This document shows positions 43,004 through 51,302 of a stretch of DNA of 64,000 nucleotides, in pieces. This DNA is from Phaeobacter inhibens DSM 16374. Lineage in GTDB: Bacteria; Pseudomonadota; Alphaproteobacteria; Rhodobacterales; Rhodobacteraceae. The position numbers and the translations under genes are program-made. Within the stretch, counting starts at the first letter, position 1. Each line of letters begins with the position of its first letter. The notes beneath the pieces were generated by a model. It had not been told where the DNA came from. It made no database searches and worked only from the letters and a program-made list of their open reading frames with translations. The stretch lies in contig NZ_KI421498.1 in the NCBI RefSeq assembly GCF_000473105.1, positions 1,798,001 to 1,862,000 on the forward strand. Reading direction: 5' to 3'.

Positions 43004-43915
43004 TCAGTAATGGACGTAAAGGTTGGAGTAATCGCCGCCGGTCTTGTGGGAGTACATAACCCCCTGCGGCGCATAGAGCAGCGTGGCGTATGAGGCTGCG
43101 CTGTAATAGAGAGTGGTTCCCAGGTCATTGGGGGGCTGTGACCAATCGCCGTCTGGACGATAGAAGGTTCGTCCAACATCGGTGAACACGTTGTTGTTGT
43201 GCAGCCGCAGACCAAAACTCGCGCCGACCCCGGCATAAAGGACCTTGGTATCGCCCTCGGTCGCCAGATCCATCCCGGAGAAATCCCACGCCGGAACGGC
43301 CCATGTATGCACGTAATGCGGGGCGGAACTACCTGACCCGTCCAAAGTCAGTTTCATGACCATGGTGCCATCCGGGGAAACATCCGTGTCGTGACCCGAC
43401 AACATGCCACCGGGGCTGGAACGGGCCGGAACATGCGCCAGAGTGGTCACGTCCCAAGGCGTTGTCATTTCATAGACCTGCAACGCCCGGTCCACGATGA
43501 ACCGGCCATCCAGACTGACCTTGAGCATCCGCGAATCACTGCTGACCGTCACAGCATAGAAGTCAGCCTTGGTGATGTAGCTGATGGTCGAGTTGGCCGG
43601 GTCTGTCAGGTCACGTGGGTTTTGCAGGTCATAGCTGAGGACATATTCGCCCGAATTGTAGCCCGATTGATCATAGGAAAAGGTGATCACCCGGCAGGCC
43701 GTTTCGCTGGTTGGCGCAAGAGCCATCCAAGCAATATTTTTGGTGGTGGGCGATCCCGGCACCTGTCTGAACTTATAGCTGCCGCGATACCGCAGACCTG
43801 TGGACAGGACATATTCGGGATCAAAGACGCTACCACCGCCCCCGGCCTGACCCGCGCCGCCCAGCGACAGCAACGGGCTGCTCAGCGCGCCGTCATGACC
43901 GACAACACGTCTCAT
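43004..43915 (-). CDS. Putative tail-tip / receptor-binding protein
   Basis: This 303-residue protein has a glycine-rich N-terminal linker (LSLGGAGQAGGGGSVFDPEY). It is followed by repeated short beta-rich stretches with aromatic residues (for example VVTFSYD-like, SRMLKVSLDGRFIVDRALQV, DVSPDGTMVMKLTLD, LLYAPQGVMYS). The pattern of about 50-residue blocks ending in DG resembles a beta-propeller fold. No named family is recognised. Its place between the collar-fibre gene and a possible chaperone points to host recognition. This is inferred. Confidence 0.45.
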   Translation of the reverse strand: MRRVVGHDGALSSPLLSLGGAGQAGGGGSVFDPEYVLSTGLRYRGSYKFRQVPGSPTTKNIAWMALAPTSETACRVITFSYDQSGYNSGEYVLSYDLQNPRDLTDPANSTISYITKADFYAVTVSSDSRMLKVSLDGRFIVDRALQVYEMTTPWDVTTLAHVPARSSPGGMLSGHDTDVSPDGTMVMKLTLDGSGSSAPHYVHTWAVPAWDFSGMDLATEGDTKVLYAGVGASFGLRLHNNNVFTDVGRTFYRPDGDWSQPPNDLGTTLYYSAASYATLLYAPQGVMYSHKTGGDYSNLYVHY

Positions 43916-44238
43916 GCGGGCACCGGACGGTCATGATAGCTGACCCAGACATCAAGGGCAGCGTCGTCACTGGAAACAAAGCGCAGCACGTCACCGGCCA
44001 AGAGTGTGCCGGGGCCGACGATACTGGCGCGGGCGTCGCCCTCGGTGATGGTCTGGGCGGGCGTCACTTTGTAGGTCTCGCCGCCTGCGTCGATTTCGCA
44101 GGTCAGAATAACACCGGATGCCGCGTCATTGCTGGTCTGGATGGTGGCGATATGGCGGGTGTGATCCGCCGGAACCGGCGGCATGGCGACCCCGGCTTGC
44201 GTGACATGCGCCAGAAAACGGCTTGGGATAATGCTCAT
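43912..44238 (-). CDS. Small phage protein, beta-rich, unknown function
   Basis: This 108-residue protein starts MSIIPSRFLAHVTQAGVAMP. It is mostly beta in appearance (VILTCEIDAGGETYKVTPAQ, GDVLRFVSSDDAALDVWVSY). It overlaps the start of the next gene by four bases and follows the collar-fibre gene by 4 bp. This suggests a tail-tip accessory or fibre connector. No family is recognised. Confidence 0.45.
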   Translation of the reverse strand: MSIIPSRFLAHVTQAGVAMPPVPADHTRHIATIQTSNDAASGVILTCEIDAGGETYKVTPAQTITEGDARASIVGPGTLLAGDVLRFVSSDDAALDVWVSYHDRPVPA

Positions 44239-44242
44239 GGGG

Positions 44243-44800
44243 TCAGGCTCCTGCGATCATGGCGAGGTGTTCGGTGTCGTTCATTGTTTGGAGCGCGCCT
44301 GGATCAAGGGACAGATTAAGATTGCCGGAAAGGTCTCCACCGCCGACCAGACCTGATCCGGTGTCAATGCGACGCTCTTCTGGCACCAGAGACCCCGGTG
44401 TAAGAACATTGATATTGAGGTTCTCGAGATCCGAAAAGGCGACCATAATGTCAAAGGTCAGCGCAAAATTCAGCGGCTTAGGCATCGGCACCGGGTAGGT
44501 AACAATTGCCAGCATATTGCCCGCGGCATCGAACAACCCCGCCTCACTGATGATATAGGGGCCATCTTGTGCCGCGAAATCATGGCGGAAAAACGCGACG
44601 CTGCTGTTGTCCGGATGGATCCCGGAAGCGATCACCGGGGCACGCCCAGTTTCATTCTCAAGCGAGATTTCCCCACCGGTGATTGCACGGGCACCCGTGC
44701 CCCAAGCGATCTCGGCAACGTTCAGTGCAGTTCCGTTTGCCAGGGCGGCAGCTTCCAGCTGGCGGCCCTTATTCGTCAGAAAGCCATAGGGTTCGCTCAT
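44243..44800 (-). CDS. Phage tail fibre protein, N-terminal collar type (DUF3751-like)
   Basis: This 185-residue protein starts MSEPYGFLTNKGRQLEAAAL, then AEIAWGTGARAITGGE. It has the LAIVTYPVPMPKPLNFALTF segment typical of P2 gpH-like N-terminal domains that attach fibres to the baseplate. It is much shorter than a complete fibre. It lacks a long repeat region, so the receptor-binding part must be in a separate gene. It follows the I gene with a four-base overlap. Confidence 0.8.
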   Translation of the reverse strand: MSEPYGFLTNKGRQLEAAALANGTALNVAEIAWGTGARAITGGEISLENETGRAPVIASGIHPDNSSVAFFRHDFAAQDGPYIISEAGLFDAAGNMLAIVTYPVPMPKPLNFALTFDIMVAFSDLENLNINVLTPGSLVPEERRIDTGSGLVGGGDLSGNLNLSLDPGALQTMNDTEHLAMIAGA

Positions 44801-45528
44801 GCTGGCGCCTCCAATATTGGTGAATAGATGTATCCTCGGCCACTGGCAGTAATGCCGTAATGCCGAAAGGCCGTAATATCCGGGGCATCGGGTATGCTGA
44901 CGCTATTCCCAAGACGGGCTTTGATGATGACCGGGGCGGCCCGGCCATAGGTTTGCAGTGCGACCGGCGGTGCATCTGGTATACGCGCAGTGTTGAAGGT
45001 GGCCCCTTTTGCGGTCGTGAACGCACCACAATAAACTGGGGCTGGGCCGGTCACCCTCGCATGTGCAGTGTAGTGACTGCGTACCGGTTTGGCCGCATCG
45101 ATCGCGCGCCGCAGTTTTACCAGTTCGGCGGGTAGATCAGCACCGTTGCGCAGCATCGCCCGCAGATCCAACCATACTTTGAAGGTGTAAGGCGCTGATC
45201 CATCTTCGAACCATTCAATGATCTCTGCAGGCGTGCCGATGGCCTGCAAAGCACGCTTCACTGCACCAACGGTTCCCTTGCGGCGATGAACCTGCACGGA
45301 CTGTCGAACAACGTCGCGCTTGGCGGCCTCACTCCAAGATGGGTCCCATTCGTCGACTGAAAACGCAAACGCAAGCCAGGGCAGAAATTCAACAGGGCAC
45401 GTATCCGGGTCCCAGATTGCCCGCAACGGCACCGGCGGCAAAAGGCCTGCGCGGATCACGGCCTCGAGCGCGCGCTCTTCGACCGTTGCATTATGAGGAA
45501 GCAAGCTTTCAGACACCGGATCCCCCAA
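44797..45528 (-). CDS. Phage tail protein I (P2 gpI-like)
   Basis: This 243-residue protein carries LLPHNATVEERALEAVIRAG, then PFLPWLAFAFSVDEWDPSWSE-like sequence and VHRRKGTVGAVKRALQAIG, all typical of gpI. In P2 it forms part of the baseplate wedge and links J to the fibre. Its start overlaps the end of the J gene by 20 bases. Confidence 0.9.
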   Translation of the reverse strand: MGDPVSESLLPHNATVEERALEAVIRAGLLPPVPLRAIWDPDTCPVEFLPWLAFAFSVDEWDPSWSEAAKRDVVRQSVQVHRRKGTVGAVKRALQAIGTPAEIIEWFEDGSAPYTFKVWLDLRAMLRNGADLPAELVKLRRAIDAAKPVRSHYTAHARVTGPAPVYCGAFTTAKGATFNTARIPDAPPVALQTYGRAAPVIIKARLGNSVSIPDAPDITAFRHYGITASGRGYIYSPILEAPA

Positions 45529-46408
45529 CGGTTACGCTGATCCCGGTGCAAAAGGCCGCGCCGTCATTGCCAATCACGATATCCGCTGCTGGACTTGTGA
45601 GCGTCACGTTTTGAACGCCCGGCTGGTGCAGCGCAGCGTAGATGCCTGACAATGTCACATCCCGCCCCAGTCGATGCTGCGTGGCGGCATAAGATATAGC
45701 CGCCTCTTGAGCCGCGCTGCGTGCCACCTCACTATCTGGCCCTGGCAACACAGTGAGGCTGGCATCAATAGAATATGGGGTAATAGCGGCGCTCTGGACA
45801 GTCACCATATCGGCAAGCGGTCGCACGTCGTCGGCGCTCAACACCTCGAGCGTGGATGCCTGCAGTTCCGGGCTTGCAGCACCATCGGCGACGCGCGTCA
45901 GGATCGTGACAAGCACCTCGCCCGGCGCCGGGCTTTCGACGCTTGCGTCGGCAATATCGGGGTGAGCGCTCAGAGCGTGGAAGATATAGGATCCTGCAGA
46001 GCCTGCGGTCGTAAGCCCCTCAAAAGCGACCAGCATTCGGCGCCGGAAATCATCATCACTTTCGAGAACCGCCGGGGCTGGCGGCAATGCCTCTGGATTA
46101 CCCGGATCAATCACCTGTCGTGCAACCCCGTAACGGGCCGCGATATTGTCCAGATCCGCACCATTTGCTGTCGCGGGCATGACCGCCCGACCTGCATCGT
46201 TGATCTGCTGCAGCGTCAGAGTTTGGAAAAACGCGGCAAGCTCAACCAGTTTGAATGCCGGGTCACTTTCAACCAGCGCATCAAAGGCCGGGGCCCGCGC
46301 GCGCAACTCACCCAGCATGGCTGATAATGCTGCCTCATAATCGACAGACTGAACCAGATCCGGCGCTGGCAACAGCGACATATCGATGGCAGAGAATCCA
46401 CCAGCCAT
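45509..46408 (-). CDS. Phage baseplate protein J (P2 gpJ-like)
   Basis: This 299-residue protein starts MAGGFSAIDMSLLPAPDLVQ. It contains FFQTLTLQQINDAGRAVMPA and ANGADLDNIAARYGVARQVI, then DDDFRRRMLVAFEGLTTAGS, which identify the Baseplate_J family. It builds the outer edge of the baseplate. It touches the W gene by one base. Confidence 0.92.
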   Translation of the reverse strand: MAGGFSAIDMSLLPAPDLVQSVDYEAALSAMLGELRARAPAFDALVESDPAFKLVELAAFFQTLTLQQINDAGRAVMPATANGADLDNIAARYGVARQVIDPGNPEALPPAPAVLESDDDFRRRMLVAFEGLTTAGSAGSYIFHALSAHPDIADASVESPAPGEVLVTILTRVADGAASPELQASTLEVLSADDVRPLADMVTVQSAAITPYSIDASLTVLPGPDSEVARSAAQEAAISYAATQHRLGRDVTLSGIYAALHQPGVQNVTLTSPAADIVIGNDGAAFCTGISVTVGGSGV

Positions 46409-46746
46409 CAGCGCACCTCAATGCCGTCGAGTGTTACCGGCTCACCGGTCGGCAAGTATTGGCCCTGGATGGACACAATGACCCCGCCCGGCTCAGGCAT
46501 ATCAACTGCAACCTGATCCAGCTGCAGCCGCGGCTCCCATGTTTCAAGCGCCTCATAGGTCGCCGCCATCATCTCAAGGCGGGTCGCATCATTCATCGGG
46601 GCGTCCACCAAGCGATATAGCCGACTGCCATAGTCGCGCCGCATCACGCGGGTGCCGATGGGAGTGGTCAGGATATCGCGCACGGACTGGCGCAGATGAG
46701 CCAGACCCGAAAGCGGTTTTCCCGTGGATGCGTTGATGCCGTTCAT
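46408..46746 (-). CDS. Phage baseplate protein W (GPW/gp25 family)
   Basis: A 112-residue product starts at MNGINASTGKPLSGLAHLRQ. It continues with SVRDILTTPIGTRVMRRDYGS, a lysozyme-like gp25 fold typical of P2 gpW. A longer open frame exists upstream but it overlaps the PAAR gene in another frame and is not coding. GpW joins the hub to the wedges. Confidence 0.9.
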   Translation of the reverse strand: MNGINASTGKPLSGLAHLRQSVRDILTTPIGTRVMRRDYGSRLYRLVDAPMNDATRLEMMAATYEALETWEPRLQLDQVAVDMPEPGGVIVSIQGQYLPTGEPVTLDGIEVR

Positions 46747-46795
46747 GTCGCCATGATGGCGCAGACCGTGACACCCGGTCCTCTGGCGATTTTCC

Positions 46796-47086
46796 CTACC
46801 CCCCGGCGAATACATCCCCGGAACCGCTCGCGACAGCTGACCCACAATCGACAGGATCACCAATCCGGCCCAGCTGTTTGCCATTTGCATATACCGTACT
46901 GGACCCTGCTCCAAGACTGCCGCCGTGGCACACGGGTTGTGGATCACAATGCACCGCCCAGGCGTCGCCCTGCCTATGCCCGGCGATACCATTGATGAAG
47001 ACTGACCCACTGCCGCCGGTGCTGGCGCGCGGCGGAAAGGCACCATGGCCGGTGCAGCTGTCACCTTTTCTGGTCACGCCCGGCAT
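46796..47086 (-). CDS. PAAR-domain spike tip protein
   Basis: This 96-residue protein starts MPGVTRKGDSCTGHGAFPPR. It has the repeating glycine- and valine-rich pattern of PAAR domains (SVFINGIAGHRQGDAWAVHC, then STVYANGKQLGRIGDPVDCG). Histidines and cysteines suitable for metal binding at the cone tip are present. It would sharpen the gpV spike, and it lies directly between the V and W genes as expected. Confidence 0.85.
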   Translation of the reverse strand: MPGVTRKGDSCTGHGAFPPRASTGGSGSVFINGIAGHRQGDAWAVHCDPQPVCHGGSLGAGSSTVYANGKQLGRIGDPVDCGSAVASGSGDVFAGG

Positions 47087-47511
47087 CAGTTCAGATCGAT
47101 CCGAACGCCGTTGATGGAAACGCCGTCCGCATCAAGCACCACCGTCGACCCGTTGCACGCCAGGGTGATGGCATCGGCGGTGATGGTAATCGATGAGCCT
47201 GCGATCTTCACACGGTGCGTGGCTTCATTGGTTCCGGGACCCGGGTTATTGCTGCTGAACACGGATCCAAGAATGACGCCCTGCGCCGTATCTCCGGATT
47301 CGGACAGGATGACGACTTGTTCGCCAATACTGACCGGCGCCCAGATCGAGATCTCTGCGGCCCGCTCTGCCATCCACGCCAGCCAGTCACTCTCGCTTTC
47401 ACCGCCAAAGGACACTTTTGCCCGGGCCCGCCCCGTGTCCACCGCAGTAACAACGCCAAACCGGACTATGCCTTCCCGAACCTGCTCGTTTCGCGCAACT
47501 GAATAACTCAT
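47086..47511 (-). CDS. Phage baseplate assembly protein V (P2 gpV-like spike)
   Basis: This 141-residue protein begins MSYSVARNEQVREGIVRFGV, then VTAVDTGRARAKVSFG, an OB-fold opening typical of gpV. LAWMAERAAEISIWAPVSIGEQVVIL and a C-terminal beta-helix with short repeats follow (ITITADAITLACNGSTVVLD, ADGVSINGVRIDLN). It is shorter than P2 gpV (about 210), which fits with a separate PAAR tip. Confidence 0.88.
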   Translation of the reverse strand: MSYSVARNEQVREGIVRFGVVTAVDTGRARAKVSFGGESESDWLAWMAERAAEISIWAPVSIGEQVVILSESGDTAQGVILGSVFSSNNPGPGTNEATHRVKIAGSSITITADAITLACNGSTVVLDADGVSINGVRIDLN

Positions 47512-48041
47512 GAATTGCCCCCAAGTTCGCTGTAATCACCTTCCTGACCCGGCCCAATTTTCGGCGCGTAGCCGATCATCACGCGATCCGGTGTGACTCC
47601 CTCGCCGGTCCATACACTTTGCCCCAGATCGATTTGCTGGTCCCACTCGACGGCCCAGACCTCGTATTTGTCCAACTCAGGAGAAAAGGCATCTGGCCCG
47701 ATATAGGTGACCTGGGCCGGGCCCATTTGCATGCTCCAGCGGTTTTGATGCACCAACACCCCCAACGCTGCGGCAAATTTGCGGATCTCTCGTTTCACAT
47801 TCTCGGTGCGGAAACTCATGATGATGCGCGCAACCCATTTGGATACGACCGCCAGCTGTTCCGTGCCCGGGTCGCTATCTGGATCCGCCTCCATGTCCAC
47901 CAACTCGATCAGTATGGCAGGGGCCATCAGATCTTTGCGATCTGTGTCATAGTCCTCGACAGTCGACACCGTCGGGAAGTTATCGGCAATTTCGAGCTTT
48001 ACCGCATCGTGAAACTTATCGAGATCGATAGATCGCGTCAT
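47508..48041 (-). CDS. Phage protein of unknown function, possible tail terminator
   Basis: This 177-residue protein starts MTRSIDLDKFHDAVKLEIAD. It has ILIELVDMEADPDSDPGTEQ and WVARIIMSFRTENVKREIRK, which resemble gp37/DUF1834-type tail-completion proteins. Position between the gpZ-like and V genes fits a neck or tail-terminator protein. Its start overlaps no gene but lies three bases past the Z-like stop. Confidence 0.55.
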   Translation of the reverse strand: MTRSIDLDKFHDAVKLEIADNFPTVSTVEDYDTDRKDLMAPAILIELVDMEADPDSDPGTEQLAVVSKWVARIIMSFRTENVKREIRKFAAALGVLVHQNRWSMQMGPAQVTYIGPDAFSPELDKYEVWAVEWDQQIDLGQSVWTGEGVTPDRVMIGYAPKIGPGQEGDYSELGGNS

Positions 48042-48044
48042 GCT

Positions 48045-48596
48045 TTATCCTTTGCCGATGCCATAGAGAGTACGAGCCCGAACCTCGGCTCGGAACACCT
48101 TGAAAAAGACCTCTTCGAAATCGTCAAGAACCTGGTCTTCAATGTAAGTTTGGGCCTTATCATTGACCGGCATGACTTCCTCTTTGATTGGCCAAGCCCT
48201 ATGTCCCGCCCGGCGCATGATGGTCTGCTTTCCTTTCCTGTTACGTCCAACAAACGCACCTGGGAAATCCTGCCCCGCAAACCTCGCACCAGACGCTGTT
48301 CTCGAAGCCCGGCCTTTAAAAGCTGAGACACGCATATCATTCAGGCCGAACCACATTCGAACCTCACCGAGGTCATAGGCCCCACGCTTGTAACGGAACC
48401 CGTAAAGGCGCTTCCTGATCTCGGCCGCATTTCTCAGCTCAAGCTCGGTTCGCAGTTCCTTGCGCGCGCGAGTCTTTATGGCCTGCGCTGTCCGTTTCAA
48501 AGCTCTGGAAAATGAAGCTCGCAGAACATCCTTATCCGCATCAAATTCGTCGGCGATTCTACGCAGCTCGCTCTCATCGATTTCGAAAGGCAGCAT
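48045..48596 (-). CDS. Minor tail protein Z-like
   Basis: This 183-residue basic protein starts MLPFEIDESELRRIADEFDA. It has ASFSRALKRTAQAIKTRARK, the usual motif of lambda minor tail protein Z and similar head-tail connector proteins. RRAGHRAWPIKEEVMPVNDK and a C-terminal helix (EVFFKVFRAEVRARTLYGIG) follow. It joins the head-completion module to the P2-like tail module. This is the boundary where lambda-like and P2-like blocks meet. Confidence 0.75.
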   Translation of the reverse strand: MLPFEIDESELRRIADEFDADKDVLRASFSRALKRTAQAIKTRARKELRTELELRNAAEIRKRLYGFRYKRGAYDLGEVRMWFGLNDMRVSAFKGRASRTASGARFAGQDFPGAFVGRNRKGKQTIMRRAGHRAWPIKEEVMPVNDKAQTYIEDQVLDDFEEVFFKVFRAEVRARTLYGIGKG

Positions 48597-48598
48597 AC

Positions 48599-48910
48599 TT
48601 ATTCTCGCGCGAGGGCTAGAACCGCCATGCCGGTGCCGTCCTCTTGCGGATTGCTCAGCAGGTAGTAGTTCTGGCCATTGATGGTGACCTGGTCGCGTTC
48701 ACGCAGATCGACCACGTCCGCCGCCTTGCAAGTGAGCCGGGGCTGCGTGGCGTCTACCTCGTATTCGCCCAGCTGTGCGTTGAAATACGGCTCGTCGAAT
48801 ACCCCCTTGATCTGACGCGGAACGCCTCCCCGCGGCGTGACGGTCGCCTCGATGGCGAAATCGTCAACCTGCAGGAAGGCGTCCAGATCATCCCAGGCGG
48901 GCGAAACCAT
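48599..48910 (-). CDS. Phage head-tail joining protein (lambda FII-like)
   Basis: This 103-residue beta-rich protein starts MVSPAWDDLDAFLQVDDFAI. It has ATVTPRGGVPRQIKGVFDEPY, a match to the lambda FII/HK97 connector fold, and DQVTINGQNYYLLSNPQEDG. It fits onto the portal as the attachment point for the tail. It touches the next gene with a one-base overlap. Confidence 0.75.
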   Translation of the reverse strand: MVSPAWDDLDAFLQVDDFAIEATVTPRGGVPRQIKGVFDEPYFNAQLGEYEVDATQPRLTCKAADVVDLRERDQVTINGQNYYLLSNPQEDGTGMAVLALARE

Positions 48911-49140
48911 CAGCTGCCTTTACCGGGATCTTGCTGGGGCGCGGCAGGTTTGCTGTTTGCAGCCTTCTTGGCAGGCGCCTGACGCCCGGTGCCCTCTTCA
49001 ATCTTGCCGCGCTTGATCAGCCCATGAGCTTCTGTTTTCGTCAGCGACACTTTCATTCCGGGTTTCTGGATCTTGCCACCCCAGATAAACGCGCTCGCGA
49101 CCTTGTAATCGGACTTCTGGGCCTTGGTTTGTTTTTCCAT
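48910..49140 (-). CDS. Small phage protein, lysine- and alanine-rich tail (head-completion-type)
   Basis: A 76-residue product starts at MEKQTKAQKSDYKVASAFIW, with AAGGATG upstream. An upstream in-frame ATG lies in sequence without a ribosome-binding site. The first 50 residues form a small domain, and the C-terminus is a lysine/alanine/proline-rich tail (APAKKAANSKPAAPQQDPGK). It lies between the capsid and FII-like genes and could be a head decoration or connector protein. No family is recognised. Confidence 0.6.
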   Translation of the reverse strand: MEKQTKAQKSDYKVASAFIWGGKIQKPGMKVSLTKTEAHGLIKRGKIEEGTGRQAPAKKAANSKPAAPQQDPGKGS

Positions 49141-49214
49141 CTTCTCACATCCTTTCAGGGAGCATTCAGGCCCCGGCCCTATGAGGGCCAAGGCACAGGA
49201 TTTGTTCGCAGTCG

Positions 49215-51302
49215 TTAGCTGGCGTCGGTGCCGTAGCAGAGGCCCGCAGGATGGCGCAGAACGTAGTCAGCATCCTGCATCGCAACCAGACGCAGGCGAC
49301 CACGGCGGCTGTGCGTATAGGGGTCGACAGTGAGATCCAGGCCACCCCACATGCCAACAAGCACATTCCCAAAGTCGCCGTGGAATACATCACCATTCTT
49401 GACCTGGTTGGTGACTTCGCCGCGATACCCGTTGACGGTGTTGTCGCTTTCCCAGATCGGCGCCCCGTTGGTGCCAGTAAACTTCTGTTTGCTCTTGAAG
49501 TGACCGCGCATCTTGGCGTTCTGGACGTAGGCCATGCGGTCAACATCCGCATTGGCGGCCGCAATCTCGCTTTCCATCTGAATGACGTCGTCCCACGTCG
49601 GCATCGCCGCGCCACCACCGGAACCCGCGCCGCCAAAGTCGACCACATTCACACCATTGGTGTTGGCGATCCCCAGGGGCTGATCATCCGTGCCGGTACC
49701 GTAGAACCCCGCAAAGTCCAGCGATGTCGCAAGTGCGAGCGCCAAATCACTGCGGACCAGTGCCTCGATATCCATGCTGGTCTGTTTCAACGTGCGGCGC
49801 GTGATTTCGGAATAGGCGGCCACGGTCTTTGGCGAGAACTGACGTTGGCCAAGGCTCAGGATATCCTCGGCGGCCTCGCCATCTTCGCCAATCCAGTAGC
49901 CAGTCGCGCCACCTTCCTGCGTCGGGATATCGGGATTGCCGACCAGCCCCATAAGAGGCGTCGCAAGGCGCAGCAGGATCGTGCGAACCCGCAGCATCTG
50001 AATAAAGCTCTGGCTCAGCAGCGGGTTTGCAATCGCATTGCCGCCAGTATCGCCAGCCCCGACGCCACCGGTGCCGGTGTTGAGCGGGGCACGCATCAGA
50101 ACATTCATCGGAACCATGATGCCCTGTGCATCCCGGCCTTGCGCTTCAGCGGCGGCGTCGGAGGCTTCGAATTCGAACGCCGCGGCTTCCTGGGCCGCCC
50201 GGTCTGTCGGATTGGCCAGCGCACGGATTGCACGCAGGAAAGAAAATTGATCGGCCTCGTCATCCGTCATACCGATATCGGAACGGTCCATGATCTGACG
50301 GTGATTGGTGCTGCGCTGGTGCAGATGGTCCAGCAGTCGGGCGTTCATATCCTCGACACCTTGACCGCTGCGGATCAATTCCAACGCCAGATCCTCTGCA
50401 TCATACTGACTGCCAATCTCGGTCAGTTCGCGCACCCGGGTTGCTTCCTGCTCGCGCCCGCGTTGCAGCAGGGCCGCATCACCTGCACCTGCCCGTTCAA
50501 GCATTTCCACGACTTCGACAATATTGCCGTTATCGTCAACTTTTGCCCGGACAAGATTGCCCTCATTGTCGCGGGTGATGATGGTTTTCATCTCAAATTC
50601 CCTTTGCTGATTACCTGCGGCCTCGTTGCCCGCGCCTGTTTCATTCTCTGCAATCTGCCCGGTATCGTCCCCCGTCACCTCTGGCAGATTTTCTCCGGAA
50701 CGCCCGACGCCCACGGTCTGATCTGCAGGGACTGCAACCATTGAAACTTCAAAAGGAGCCCAGCGGGTGACGGTCACCAGATTGGCCTGGCCGTCCCGTT
50801 TTTCTTCTTTGATCTCGCTGACGGAGTAACCAACCGACACGTGGCTGCGGATACCGTCCACCACGTCTTGAAAGATCTCATCGGCCCGCGCGCTGCGACT
50901 GAACCGAACGACAGCACGGCCAACCTGATCGGCATCGATCCGGGACGACACAATGACGCCGACCTGGTCGCGCCAATTGTGGTCCATCAAAAGCGCGCCA
51001 CCATTGTTCAGCCGCTCAAGATCGACCGCTCCTGGTCCATGGGAAAGGACTTCCTCACCGAACCACCGCATGACCGGCGTCGTGGACGAAAACGCGAGCT
51101 CAACTGTGCGCGCCCCTTCGTCAATGGTGACAACCTCGGCCACCCGCTGCAGGCCCTGGCCTCCGCCACGCTGCCCAGCGTTGATCTGTTCAGGTGTCAG
51201 CGACCGCGTCAGGGATTTCCCGATCAGGTCACTCGGCTTACGCACTGTCGTTTCCTCCGCCTGCAACGGTTTCATCGGAGTCGGTTTCGACTGCTGGGAC
51301 AC
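49215..51302 (-). CDS. Prohead protease fused to HK97-fold major capsid protein
   Basis: This 695-residue protein has a GTG start supported by AAGGAGGG seven bases upstream. Residues of about 60-190 look like an HK97-type prohead protease: LLMDHNWRDQVGVIVSSRI, then SHVSVGYSVSEIKEE. In that family catalysis uses His and Ser. Residues of about 240-340 are coiled and acidic, like a scaffold or delta domain. Residues of about 400-690 are an HK97-fold capsid protein (EGGATGYWIGEDGEAAEDIL, ALVRSDLALALATSLDFAGF, GLDLTVDPYTHSRRGRLRLV). The frame has no break. It starts inside the 3' end of the portal gene. Confidence 0.85.
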   Translation of the reverse strand: MSQQSKPTPMKPLQAEETTVRKPSDLIGKSLTRSLTPEQINAGQRGGGQGLQRVAEVVTIDEGARTVELAFSSTTPVMRWFGEEVLSHGPGAVDLERLNNGGALLMDHNWRDQVGVIVSSRIDADQVGRAVVRFSRSARADEIFQDVVDGIRSHVSVGYSVSEIKEEKRDGQANLVTVTRWAPFEVSMVAVPADQTVGVGRSGENLPEVTGDDTGQIAENETGAGNEAAGNQQREFEMKTIITRDNEGNLVRAKVDDNGNIVEVVEMLERAGAGDAALLQRGREQEATRVRELTEIGSQYDAEDLALELIRSGQGVEDMNARLLDHLHQRSTNHRQIMDRSDIGMTDDEADQFSFLRAIRALANPTDRAAQEAAAFEFEASDAAAEAQGRDAQGIMVPMNVLMRAPLNTGTGGVGAGDTGGNAIANPLLSQSFIQMLRVRTILLRLATPLMGLVGNPDIPTQEGGATGYWIGEDGEAAEDILSLGQRQFSPKTVAAYSEITRRTLKQTSMDIEALVRSDLALALATSLDFAGFYGTGTDDQPLGIANTNGVNVVDFGGAGSGGGAAMPTWDDVIQMESEIAAANADVDRMAYVQNAKMRGHFKSKQKFTGTNGAPIWESDNTVNGYRGEVTNQVKNGDVFHGDFGNVLVGMWGGLDLTVDPYTHSRRGRLRLVAMQDADYVLRHPAGLCYGTDAS

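Noticed and set aside
46747-47064. Long N-terminal extension of the baseplate W frame
   Set aside because: The extension is the shadow of the PAAR gene in another frame; the W family start lies at 46,746.
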